Of a stretch of 64,000 nucleotides of DNA, positions 23,652 through 33,944 are shown in pieces. A model generated the notes under the pieces. It was not told the DNA's origin and did no database searches. It was given only the letters and a program-made list of their open reading frames with translations. The DNA lies in contig CM055098.1 of NCBI GenBank assembly GCA_029204225.1, forward strand, positions 49,598,277-49,662,276. Reading direction: 5' to 3'. Source of the stretch: Diphasiastrum complanatum. Its lineage: Eukaryota > Streptophyta > Lycopodiopsida > Lycopodiales > Lycopodiaceae. The position numbers were made by a program, and so were the translations under genes. The stretch's first letter is position 1, and each line of letters begins with the position of its first letter.

Positions 23652-24076
23652 ATGCAAAAAAGACAGGTCTTGGAGTTGATAACGTGTTGCAAAGATCTAC
23701 CTACAACAATCACCATTGTGGAAGAACAATAGCTTCAAATAAAGTTTAGTAAAAATTTGTGTATAGACTCTTTCATTCAATAAATGAAAGCCCAAGTTGG
23801 TCATCAATACATGTATTTTGTGCTCCCAAATTCATAAAATGGAACAACATTTGATATACCAATGTATATTTTCCTATCAATTCTATACATGTGCAATCTA
23901 TATCTGTTCTATGCTATCTATATTTTTCTGTTGGCTGATTCTGATGAATCCCCGAGATACTCGGCTAGAGCTACCCACGAGCACCTCTACCCTTAGACCG
24001 AGGAGGTCTCTAAGAAGACGAAACGAACGAAGACTGAGAGCCGAGTATGAGAGCCGAAGAATACTAGTTAATATTG
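23652..24076 (+). other. Flank of the large LTR element
   Basis: 23950-24076 is GC-richer than its surroundings. It encodes an arginine-rich stretch (LRPRRSLRRRNERRLRAEYE) ending in a stop at the LTR edge. No known domain is evident; it may be coding remnant or chance. Confidence 0.3.
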
Positions 24077-25288
24077 TCAAGTAGAAACTGTGTAAGCCTC
24101 ATGGTGAATCCCAAAAGATGGAATGACCATGTAGGAACTAGTATATCTAAGCAAGGTAATAAATGCAAGTAGGTCCCTCTTAGAAAAGTAGAGTGAGCCA
24201 CCTTTTGATGGTGACATCTAGTGGAGAGCATAATTTCACTTGTAATTTGTGTAATGTGGAAATGCCACTAAGATGCCACCTAAGAAGCTCTCTTGCTTAT
24301 TTAAGAGACTCCCTTTGTAGAAGGGAAGCTTTTGTAAATGTATCTACTCCATGCTGAAATGAAACCATCTTCCATGAGTTTTGATGCATTCTTGAGCTCC
24401 TTGATCATTCTTGTTTCTTGAGTGATGCATTATTGATCTTGCCCTTCCATCTCCTTTGTGTGTGGTTGTGGATCTTAGGGAGGACTAGATTTCTTGCTAT
24501 TTCATTTATGTTTGTGAATTAAAGTAGGTTTCAGCATTCAAGTAAACTGTAGAGGCTAGAAATGTGGTGTAAATCTTGCATATTCTTGACATTCTAGTTC
24601 TTGATGTTCTTGGAATGTCCAAGAATCAAGAAATGAGTGTGTTTCTTGATTCTTGGACTTTCAAAATGCTAGCTAGAGTAATTCTTGTTTCTTGTTTCTA
24701 GTTGTGGATTAGATTTTTTGTTTTGATGGATTAATGTAGGCTGCAAGCATCCAAGAGATTTGTAACCATTAATGTGGTATAGATCTTGTCAATTCATTTA
24801 CGTTTTGGTTTCTTGAGTTTCTTGAAAAATTCAAGAATTAAGAAGATGGAGCTTCGTGCTTTTTGAATGCTTGTAGAAATTTGTTTTCTTGTTCTTTATG
24901 AGGAATGTGGCATGCTAGTCTAAGTTTTCTGGTCTTGCAAGTAGTTTAGTTTTCGTTTTGCAATGATATGTTCTAGCATTTTGTTTTTAAGTGCCATAGT
25001 AATGCCTAACCGTGTTTTAAGAAGAGCTGTTTTTGGGCATTCTTGGTGTGCTTGCATGGTAGAATGTTTGCAAGTGATCTCAAGAGTTCAAAGGTGTTCG
25101 AAATCCGAGTATCCATGACAGGTTGAACTACACTACAACCCTGAGAATCTTTCTGCCTGATCTGGGCATGGTAATAAGCAAGATAAAAAACTAAGACATG
25201 CCCATATTCCCTGGTGATAGGCAAAAAATAGATGCTGTAACAAGAAAGAAACAGTAAACAGATTCTAAAAGTGCGGAATCTGCCTACA
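24077..25288 (+). repeat. Left LTR of the LARD-like element
   Basis: It aligns with 27385-28595 over its whole length, from TCAAGTAGAAACTGTGTAAG to GGAATCTGCCTACA. ORFs inside it (such as 25006-25224 on the minus strand) recur in the other copy and have no known domain. Confidence 0.9.
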
Positions 25289-25290
25289 TT

Positions 25291-25305
25291 TGGCGCACGT
25301 TGATG
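25291..25305 (+). other. Primer-binding site, TGGCGC type
   Basis: TGGCGCACGTTGATG begins two bases after the left LTR end. The TGGCGC start is shared with gypsy-type primer sites such as the one at 48948-48965. Confidence 0.6.
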
Positions 25306-26479
25306 CTTGACCTCAATGCACCGCTGTCCTTAATCATATCCTACATACAAAACGTTCTATCTATCTAGATCTGCCATTATCTTCAGTTTACAACCTATAG
25401 TCTGCCATGTTCTTCAACACTCTGGATCTGTACGTTGTAACCTACAGTATGCCCTGTTCTTGCACACTCTCCCGTTCTTGGACACTCCGAACTTGTGTTC
25501 ACAACCTCCTGTCAGCCGTTCTTTACCACTCTATTTCTATTCTCTGTCACTTCTCATAAAGAACAGTCTGTAAGGCGGCTGTATTCAATATAAATGCGTG
25601 TAAAACAACACTCACACAGAGCCTCACGACCTCACGGCAGACCATGTCTTTCAATTCATGAAAACAAAATAGCACAATAAAAATCAGATCGCCGTAGATC
25701 CTATCCTCCACCTACATTCCCCCGATAACACCATCTTGACAGAGCAGAATAACCAAAAAACCTCATTCCCTCTTCCTCTGATCAAACTAAGTAGCAAGCA
25801 GCTTCCCCTTCCCATCCCCCACCACGCTACCTGCCTACACCTCCAGACCTCCACGCTAACTTGCAAACAGCCCTGCATACAAACAATACCACAAACGGAT
25901 CCTGCAAGCAAACAGACTTGCAAGAAACACAACCAACAAGAACAACGACCTGCTTGCAAAGAACTGCATCTCTCAGCCCTGCAAACTACATCCCTTAGCC
26001 CTACCTTCACTCTCCAAACTCTGCCCAACATCTGCTACACCTGCTTCAGTCCTAAATCGAGCCCCACGCCATCTTTATTCCTTCCCGAATAGCGCCGCCA
26101 ACACACAACCTGCATACATTCTTGACCGGATACCTTGCAGACTAACGATTGGGAAACTGCCACCGATCTGCAAACGATATGCTTCCACTGATCTACAAAC
26201 GATGTTGCAAACGACCTGCACACAAAACAAAATCTCCATTCACGATTTCTAACAGAACCCTACACGCCGCGAAGCCAACCACGAGCCATCACAAAGAAGA
26301 GTTAAAGCAACTCTAGGGCTCTTTTCCACGAGTTCAAACTTCAAACCCAGCCCTAACACTAATTTTTTAAAAAACCCTACACTCTCAACATCCCTCGACC
26401 TCCTATGTGACTACAAAAGCAAAAGAAACAAAAAAACGAGGCCGCCCTGCAAACCCATCTCCACCGAGCCCCGTCTCAG

Positions 26480-26770
26480 ATTTCGACCAACCTCTCTTAC
26501 ATCCAGTCTCGACCGACGACTACTACGTCCAATCTCGACCGAACGACCTCCATCCAAAATCTCGACCGGATACCTCCACACCCATTGTCGACCGAACGGC
26601 CTCAAGTTCAATCTCAACCAAACGCCCTCAAGCTTCACACTTCATCGGAACCTGACCTACGCCTTCTTTCGTCCAAACTCAACCAACTCCACTCTCGACC
26701 ACCAACTCTCAACGGACTCAAGTCTCGACCGACGACTCCTACATCCAATCTCGACCGACCTGCACATCTC
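26480..26770 (+). repeat. ~27-bp minisatellite around TCTCGACCGA
   Basis: TCTCGACCGA and variants recur about ten times. The first five copies are spaced 26-27 bp and later ones are looser. They lie inside the non-coding interior of the LARD-like element. The ORFs through it (such as 26407-26655, with KKRGRPANPSPPSP) follow the repeat and are probably not genes. Confidence 0.8.
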
Positions 26771-27384
26771 AACAAAGCAAAGAAGCTGAGGAGGAAAGGA
26801 ATAAACTAAAGCAAAAAATCCAAACATAATGGATCAAAGGAAGAAAGAGCTGCAGAAAAGCAAAAAGATGAAGACAACCGTGAACCTGCAGAATAAAACG
26901 AGCTCCTCACTCAGCAAGTGGTGGTCAAAGCTAAACATTGCAAGGGTCCAAGGCTGCGACGGTAGCATTATCAGTTCCTTCACCCTTCCACCAGCCTTCA
27001 TCATGTCTCCCTACCATCACCAAACTATCCATCCAAATCTGTTCCTACCACCAATTTTGTTAATAAATCCATTCCCTTGAAGACTGATAACCCAAGGTTT
27101 GTGCAACCTACCAAATCAAAGATTCTTCCTCTTCTTGTCAAGGCAAGAGCATCGACAAGACTAGAACTTCGACTGAGAGAAGAACTGCGGAAACACCCAG
27201 AAGCAAAATGGAGGATACAATAGTGCCAAGACAATTGATGAATATCTAGCAAGACCTCCAAAGAGTTAGAATTTGCCAATAAACTAGAAGTGAAATCGTC
27301 CATGGAAGATGCAAATGTAAAAAAAGAGAAAAAGACACACGGGAAGCACTCAGGCATGCAGAGTTGTCAAGCTGTTGGGAGCTC

Positions 27385-28595
27385 TCAAGTAGAAACTGTG
27401 TAAGCCTCATGGTGAGTCCCAAAAGATGGAATGACCATGTAGGAACTAGTATTTCTAAGCAAGGTAATAAATGGAAGTAGGCCCCTCTTAGAAAAGTAGA
27501 GTGAGCCACCTTTTGATGGTGACATCTAGTGGAGAGCATAATTCCACTTGTAATTTGTGTAATGTGGAAATGCCACTAAGATGTCACCTAAGAAGCTCTC
27601 TTGCTTATTTAAGAGACCCCCCCTTTGTAGAAGGGAAACTTTTGTAAATGTATCTACTCCATGCTGAAATGAGACTATCTTCCATGAGTTTTGATGCATT
27701 CTTGAGCTCCTTGATCATTCTTGTTTCTTGAGTGATGCATTAATGATCTTGCCCTTCCATCTCCTTTGTGTGTGGTTGTGGATCTTAGGAAGGACTAGAT
27801 TTCCTGCTATTTCATTTATGTTTGTGAATTAAAGTAGGTTTCAGCATTCAAATAAATCATAGAAGCTAGAAATGTGGTGTAAATCTTGCATATTTTTGAC
27901 ATTCTAGTTTTTGATGTTCTTGGGATGTCCAAGAATCAAGAAATGAGTGTTTCTTGATTCTTGGACTTTCAAAATGCTAGCTAGAGTAATTCTTGTTTCT
28001 TGTTTCTAGTTGTGGATTAGATTTTTTGTTTTGATGGATTAGTGTAGGTTGCAAGCATCCAAGAGATTTGTGGCCATTAATGTGGTATAGGTCTTGCAAA
28101 TTCATTTACGTTTTAGTTTCTTGAGTTTCTTGGAAAATTCAAGAATTAAGAAGATGGAGCTTCTTGCTCCTTGAATGCTTGTAGAAATTTGTTTTCTTGT
28201 TCTTTATGAGGAATGTGGCATGTTAGTCTAACTTTTCTGGTCTTGCAAGTAGTTTAGTTTTCATTTTGCAATGATCCGTTCTAGCATTTTATTTTTAAGT
28301 GCCATAGTAATGCCCAACTGTGTTTGAAGAAGAGCTGTTTTTGGGCATTCTTGGTGTGCTTGCATGGTAGAATGTTTGCAAGTGATCTCAAGAGTTCAAG
28401 AGTGTTCGAAATCCGAGTATCCATGATAGGTTGAACTATACTACAACTCTGAGAATCTTCTGCCTGATCTGGGCATGGTAATAAGCAAGATAAAAAACTA
28501 AGACATGCCCACAGTCCATGGTGATAGGCAAAAAATAGATGTTGTAACAAGAAAAAAACAGTAAACAGATTCTAAAAGTGCGGAATCTGCCTACA
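27385..28595 (+). repeat. Right LTR of the LARD-like element
   Basis: Partner of 24077-25288. The upstream interior ends GTTGGGAGCTC, a weak purine tract. Confidence 0.9.
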
Positions 28596-28603
28596 TTTTC
28601 TAA

Positions 28604-29620
28604 TCTTTATTTAGTATAATAACATCATCCTTAGTATCATCATCAACAATGGGAGGCTAAAGCCTTCTCTCACCAGTATGCTTAGGATAATTTCTTGTCT
28701 AAGTCTGTACACCTGGCTTGATGTGTATTCAAGAAGTATAAAGTACAAGATAGAATATTCATATAGTAGTAATGGTTAAAAAAAATTTACAGAATAGCAA
28801 AACTAATCATGATTTCAAAACCAAGAATAAACTAAATTACCTTTGAAATATCAACATCTTGCTAAAGGATGAACCACTCAAAAAGTAATTTTACATTATA
28901 TAAAGTGTACTACCCACAGTTGAATGAATCATTCTGCTGGGGTGACTGCAAAAAATTCAGCACACAAGACATCAATTAAGAGACAGAATGAATTAGAATG
29001 AAACGAATACATTAGAAGACTGATTTCATAAAAGCTATTACGAAAGACGAAATTTACCTCCACACTGATGATCTGCCATTCTGGCCAACATCTACTGGAA
29101 TATATTTACATATATATGGCAAGATCAAATCTACATCCTTATGTATATTCCGAGCCGAGTTCATCTTTACACAAAATACTTTAGCAACATTATCTACAGA
29201 TCTCTTAATAGAGATCAGGTTTAAACTCCAGTGCTCACTGCAAAATAAGATAGAGAGTCCATTAGCTGCAATTTTGAGATTTATTTTTATGGATAATGCC
29301 AATGATAAAGCTATAAACTGCAAAAAAACATTTAACTTATCTTACTTGGTATGATAAGGCATGAGCAGATATTTTGTTGCTGGTGTGAATCCACTAGTAA
29401 GACATTGTGACAAAGTGTCGTTATTCTCCTTGATGGCCTGAAGCAAAAAATTACTGAGTACCAAAACTTCATTGTATGAATCCCTTGCAATGTCATATTG
29501 CAAGAGCGTGACCCCAGACTCTATCACAGGATCACTGATAGAAGCCCGTCTATTTTTTATTTCCAAACAATTAATAACTCTATAATTTATACTAAAGTCA
29601 AGCTCCTCTAATCTAAAACA
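28604..29620 (-). pseudogene. C48 (Ulp1/SENP-type) cysteine protease domain, copy 1
   Basis: Minus strand, with recognisable introns. Exon to 29346 ends TKYLLMPYHT at donor AA|GTAAGAT. Exon 29238-29058 (acceptor TTTTGCAG) opens with EHWSLNLISI, the catalytic His-Trp of C48 enzymes. It continues VFCVKMNSARNI, where the family Asp is apparently Asn, and ends at GAG|GTAAAT. Exon 28945-28841 (acceptor TTTTTTGCAG) gives PQQNDSFNCG, with the oxyanion Gln and catalytic Cys, then a stop. A last block VYRLRQEIILSIL (about 28716-28678) and acidic tail DDDTKDDVIILNKD end at the stop near 28605. Ulp1-like proteases cut SUMO or related tags; plant transposons often carry them. Asp loss, the stop and a frameshift make this copy dead. 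Confidence 0.82.
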
Positions 29621-29953
29621 AATGGAACTCCAATTCTATCTATAACATCGGATATGTCACTCTCAAATTTAGGATAATCATCCGAATCTATATATGTATA
29701 AAAATTTGAAGGAGGAGGAGGTGGTAGATGAGCAGTATCTATAGGATTATCCAAAATGGATGTAGCTATGTTTACAACCATATCTAGTGTAGCAGTATTG
29801 GCTATATTAATAGGATTAGGTTGAGGAGAATTTGTAATAATGGCCCTCCTAACTTTCTTTGGGGCTCTCTTGGGGGCTCTGGCTGCTTCCTAGGCTGCTT
29901 AGTAGGAAGGTCAATCCTATTTAATGGATCAGGTCTGGGAGCAACTGACAAAG
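29621..29953 (-). pseudogene. Basic, proline-rich and acidic linker of the H3-C48 gene
   Basis: Between the histone fold and the protease the minus strand keeps an open, biased frame. It reads PRPDPLNRIDLPTKQPRKQP and EPPREPQRK. In the next frame it reads ARAPKRAPKKVRRAIITNSP, then LPPPPPSNFYTYIDSDDYPK and ESDISDVIDRIGVPFVLD. Two frame changes are needed. A lysine/arginine/proline stretch followed by an acidic patch looks like a nuclear, disordered linker. That the three parts form one protein is inference from strand, order and spacing. Confidence 0.5.
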
Positions 29954-30345
29954 ACATGTGCAATTTGGAACATCTATCCCACATCCTATATAGTAGTTGG
30001 AAATCTTTAGACATAATAATTACTCTCTTAGCATGTATAGCGAGCAAAAATGAATCTTAAAAAAAAAAGGCTAATATGGTCCTCAACAGCCTCCTGAAGG
30101 CACTGAAGAGCCGAGGGTGTGAATCTGACAATACTACCGAGATCCTCCCTAGTAATGTTACAGACAATACGATAGAATGGAGATTTTTGAATCAACATAT
30201 TGGTTGATCTCTGATACTTACGAATATCAAAGAGCCACCTACTACGATTGCGCCTTCTAGTTCGAGTCGGAGGATTAATGGCAACAGCAAGGGCTGAGGA
30301 AGCATCAGCAAAGAAGAATTCTCTCTTTGTCTTTCTCCTCTCCAT
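29954..30345 (-). pseudogene. Histone H3-like fold (possibly CENH3-derived)
   Basis: Minus strand from ATG at 30345 (MERRKTKRE...). The arginine-rich tail RTRRRNRSRW leads to FDIRKYQRSTNMLIQKSPF, matching H3 REIRKYQKSTELLIRKLPF (alpha-N). Then come YRIVCNITRED, VRFTPSALQCLQEAVEDHI (H3 LRFQSSAVLALQEAAEAYL, alpha-2) and, after a frameshift in a run of ten T, LAIHAKRVIIMSKDFQLLYR (H3 [20 protein letters not shown], alpha-3). Loop 1 is one residue longer than in canonical H3, a direction shared with centromeric H3. The canonical ARTKQTARKS tail is absent. Histone H3 packages DNA in nucleosomes; here it precedes a linker and a C48 protease on the same strand. The frameshift means it is not intact. 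Confidence 0.85.
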
Positions 30346-31209
30346 AGAGGTATTCTGAGGGATATCGCACTTGTGTGTGATGAGCCAGATAGGCAAGGGA
30401 GGGGTGCAAAGCATTCGTAGAGAAGCAATATGTACGGAAATTCTGTACGAGTATATCGGACCTGTGCGAGGGAGGTATAAGTGAAATCAGAGAATATAGA
30501 AGGGGGATGCACAAGTGCGATATGCGAAGACTGTATGCGGGGATATTGGACTTAGCATGGAAGGTAGTAGGTGGAATAGCAAATAAGCGAGTGGCGCACA
30601 AGTGCAATAGGCAGAGGAAAAAAAGAAGTGAAAAATGCCTCGTAGTTTGTGAGTTTTATATCACAGTTCGCACGTATGAAAGGACGTCTTGTTGCACGTG
30701 CAAACTGTCAACTCATTTAGCAGTGACACATGGCACCAATCCAACCAATGACCTAGTGACATGTGTCATGTTGTCATTTCACACGTGTGTGAATGTATGC
30801 ATGAATGGAAAAGCAACACACATCTCCAATCCGAGAAATGACCATGTGACATGTGTCTTGATGTCATTTCACACGTGTCCAACTGTCACTTTACACATGC
30901 GTAAACGTACGAACAAATCGTGAGTCAACCCATGTCTGTTGACTGTTGACTATTGATTGCACGTGTGAAAAAGTTTCCTATAAAACGCATGCAACTCGAT
31001 TAATTTTTTGTTTTTTTTTCTCGAATTTCATGGCATATCGCTCTTGTGTGCGCGCTTTGTGTTGTCTGTTCTTACTTGATCTTTACCTACACATAAGCGC
31101 AATATCCCATTGCTATCTGCCGTGCATATCCCTCTTGTGAGCGTTCTTTACAAAAAAAAAAATTCGGATTACTTCCCTCGTGTACAGGAGTGATATCTGC
31201 CCTAGTATC
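30346..31209. promoter_or_regulatory. Divergent spacer rich in CACTTGTG and CACGTG motifs
   Basis: It separates the minus-strand H3-C48 gene from the plus-strand acidic gene. TATCGCACTTGTG-like elements recur on both strands (near 30363, 30512, 30598, 31046 and 31130). A 90-bp unit containing GACATGTGTCNTG-TGTCATTTCACACGTGT is repeated in tandem (anchor ATGTGTC at 30761 and 30851), with a partial third unit near 30690. CACGTG palindromes are E-box/G-box-type protein sites. A 138-codon plus-strand ORF (30507-30923) runs through these repeats and is probably not a gene. Confidence 0.55.
30711..30893 (+). repeat. 90-bp tandem units with palindromic ACACGTGT
   Basis: Two units, anchored at CCAATCC (30736 and 30826) and CATTTCACACGTGT, differ at scattered sites. 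They lie in the divergent spacer. Confidence 0.8.
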
Positions 31210-32703
31210 ATGGCCTCGTCCTCAGGTTCTATCTGTGATTTGAGCCTAAGTGTATTTTTTACTGAATTTGGAATACCTAACAATCTAGACTACTTCCATA
31301 ACCTATTTTGCCCATATTACATGTTTTCAAGAAGCGCAATCCAATTCAAAAGTATTTTATGACCATTATGTTAGGTTCAGGGATATACTCAATATAACTG
31401 TTATTTCCATAGGTTCACTCTCTTTCATGCATTATACTGATCTTGTCCATTTCTTCGCACAATTCAGGCAGAGACTAGATAGAATGTTCACTAAATTGGT
31501 TGATTTGTTTAAAAGCACTTCAATGTGTCCTTACTGCAAATGAAAATGTTGATTTGTTGAATACCAGACTGGTTTCATACTTTTCCTATTAGTTCAGATC
31601 TCGGATGATGAGGAAAGTGCTCCTTCTGATCCTCATATTGCATCATCCTCAGTTCAATCATCTTTTAAGAATATTAGTCACTTTCTTATCAGCACGCCTG
31701 ATAAGGATAGTGATTTTCTTGATGTAAATACTGACGTGCTTCGGGATTCTTTCATTGGTCAGAATATTACTATTGATGAATCAATCTCTATAGATGAATT
31801 CAAATGTCTTTTTAATTTGCCAGTGTATTATATAAATGACAATGTATATATTACTATAGCTAATTTGTGTCAGTTTTTTTACTATCGTGAGGATGAGGTT
31901 CTATGTTTATTATGCAGCACAATTTTTTCGACTTTGTATATTTTGAAACAGATGACCTTGTGGCTGGAATTGATTATGATGATGAGGATGGACTTATGAC
32001 TGGTAATGAATGCTTGACAAGAGCTTTATCAAATTTTGCTGAGCATGGATGAAGCATACCATCTGATGAAAAATTCACGACATTTCAGTTCTAGATGAGC
32101 TTCCCTCGTCTATCATTAATGCATTTCACAAATGATTCTTCTTCAGTAGGTGGTCATAATATTGATCATCCGAATCTGGTTGTTGTTGATAATGAAGAAT
32201 GTGTAAGTGTTTTAACTTCCTTCCATGAGAATGTTGTTAATTGTTGATTGGATATTTTTTTTAACTTATTTTTTATTGCAAGATGCTCTCATAATTGATG
32301 ACTTTGCTGCGAAACGAAGTGGTTACAAACAACATGCTTTCTCATTCCAGAGGGATAGTGGACTTGGCCACTATCTTAGGCATTTTCTGAAGAATGAGAT
32401 CTGTATAGCTCATTTGAAGCTGAGTCCAGTTAGGGAGACTTTGATAATTTTTATCTAGGAGGATATAAATTTGTTAAAATGAATAAGATCATTTTTGTCA
32501 AAAGATCTTATGTTTTGAACATTCTAGGTTTTACTGATGGGAATGTTCCTTTAAGGAGCTCTCATTATTCATTGTATCCTACTTATATTGAACTTAGTGG
32601 AAATAAGAATAATGCACATCCATTAGATGCATACTCAAGCAGAGAATTTTTTCACGACAATACAACCATAGAAGCTTATGCAAAAGCTGATGATGAAGAG
32701 TGA
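31210..32703 (+). pseudogene. Acidic multi-part ORF set, divergent partner, unidentified
   Basis: ATG 31210 gives MASSSGSICDLSLSVFFTEF. After a frame change, FYDHYVRFRDILNITVISIG, FMHYTDLVHFFAQFRQRLDR and MFTKLVDLFKSTSM run open to about 31540. A probable intron ends at TATTAGTTCAG (about 31591). Then come ISDDEESAPSDPHI, TPDKDSDFLDVNTD, ITIDESISIDEFKCLFNLPV and YFETDDLVAGIDYDDEDGLM. Later pieces (32290-32410; 32479-32703, ending AYAKADDEE) also look coding. The family is unknown to me. It is acidic and serine-rich, faces away from the H3-C48 gene across an 0.86-kb spacer, and carries stops and frame changes. It may be a second gene of the same element. Confidence 0.45.
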
Positions 32704-33213
32704 ACACTTTGTATTCTATTATTATACAATCAATACATTTATTTTGAGTATTTCTCCTCTCTCTTGTTCCATGAATTTACAAGCAATTATGAACTTGTCA
32801 TGATTTGATGACAATGATGACTGAACGTCTTTGTTATCTTCTACTCAACAATCATCTAATTCTCTCTTTCTATATGAGCTTGCATGTTTTTTTAAACTTG
32901 TTGTATTGTGTGGACTTTGTTATATGTCAAATCTGAACTCTACGGTAGAACCACTAAAACAATTGACAAATGTAGTTTAATTTTTTGTTGGTTCCTCCAT
33001 GTTGTGTATTTCGATGAAATGCTGCTCGTGCTTGCCAATGTGACTTCTCCATCCCTTGTGATGACCAGACACTCAGGCTTCTATATGTGTTTGCAAAAAA
33101 TGATGTATGATCTCTTAGTATGTGCTGTAGATGTCAAAACCATAATGTCAGTCTTATGTTTGGATCTAAATATATATGGAAAATTGAAAGCATCTTGAAG
33201 AATTTATACTAAC
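32704..33213 (-). other. Possible decayed coding sequence, minus strand
   Basis: Between about 33155 and 32940 the minus strand reads HTKRSYIIFCKHI, a stop, then LVITRDGEVTLAS and ISSKYTTWRNQQ with few stops. It may continue the ORF at 33440-33214 after an intron (donor-like ATG|GTTAGTAT at about 33214). No family recognised. Confidence 0.25.
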
Positions 33214-33440
33214 CATGTAATGAGTGATGTGATCTTTTCCCCATGCTTTTGATACTGCATCAACAAACTCGACACAAGACATTTGTACAACTTATTTATC
33301 AATATCAAAGAATTCATCTTTTTTTAGAATTTCAATCATACTATCAAGCTTCTTCCATACATCAACTTTTAGTACTCTAGGTTTGTCGCTCCTCTCGAAG
33401 TCCTGAGTGGCAACAATAATACATCTTCTGGGTAATTAGA
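33214..33440 (-). pseudogene. Unidentified coding-like frame without a start
   Basis: Minus strand reading LPRRCIIVATQDFERSDKPR, VLKVDVWKKLDSMIEILKKD, one stop, then MSCVEFVDAVSKAWGKDHIT. The composition is strongly protein-like. No ATG opens it, so it would be an internal exon or fragment. It lies between the acidic ORFs and the copia element. I do not recognise the family. Confidence 0.35.
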
Positions 33441-33944
33441 ACACTTAAAGCTATTATTGTATTTAGCATAAGCTTTCTATTAGACTGTTTATGCATCTAG
33501 CAGTTGATTGTAATGGGAGAGTTGTTCCGCAATATTCCTGCTCTCTTCTCCATTCGCGTTCTTCGCACTCCCTTGTCCCATCATGAATATGACAAGAAGG
33601 TGATCTACACGGCCAATGATGGTGAGTGTGCAATCAAAGGGATTGGCACAATTCCTATTTCTCTCTCTACAAATAATAATGTTCATTTGAAGGATGTTTT
33701 GACCTTCCATTACCAAGAATTTACTTAGTGTGAGTCAATTGCTAAGTAAAGGTTTCAAAGTTGAGTTTGATGGAGATGCTTGCATGATCAAAAGGAATGA
33801 TGTCTTGATTGCAAAAGGTAAAAGGCAAGGGAAGTTGTTCAAACTAGATGCTTGTGTTATTGCTAACCAAGTTGGATTTGTGGCAAGTGATCAAATACCT
33901 ATTCAAGAGGTTTGGCATAAAAGGATGGGGCACCTCTGTGAAGA

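Larger units (their letters stand above)
24077..28595 (+). mobile_element. Large non-autonomous LTR element (LARD-like)
   Basis: Two about 1.2-kb direct repeats (24077-25288 and 27385-28595) flank about 2.1 kb with no gag, protease, RT or integrase. A gypsy-type primer site, TGGCGCACGTTGATG (25291), follows the left repeat. That layout is the one called LARD. The repeats differ by roughly one base in 20-30 by eye, including small indels, so the insertion is old. I found no convincing target duplication. Both copies share TCAAGTAGAAACTG at the start, so the exact first base is uncertain. The right end abuts the 3' end of the C48 gene (28604). Confidence 0.8.

Noticed and set aside
23797-24084. 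Arg-rich ORF before the LARD-like element as a splicing-factor tail
   Set aside because: The RS-like stretch is short, mixed with stops in the other likely frame, and has no RNA-binding domain nearby.
26407-26809. ORFs with KKRGRPANPSP (AT-hook-like) and Ser/Pro/Arg repeats
   Set aside because: The text follows a 27-bp minisatellite in the interior of a non-autonomous LTR element. The AT-hook resemblance is short and unsupported.
30507-30923. 138-codon plus-strand ORF rich in Cys and Thr
   Set aside because: It runs through the 90-bp spacer repeats, which give repeated peptide text. It is more likely a regulatory spacer than a gene.
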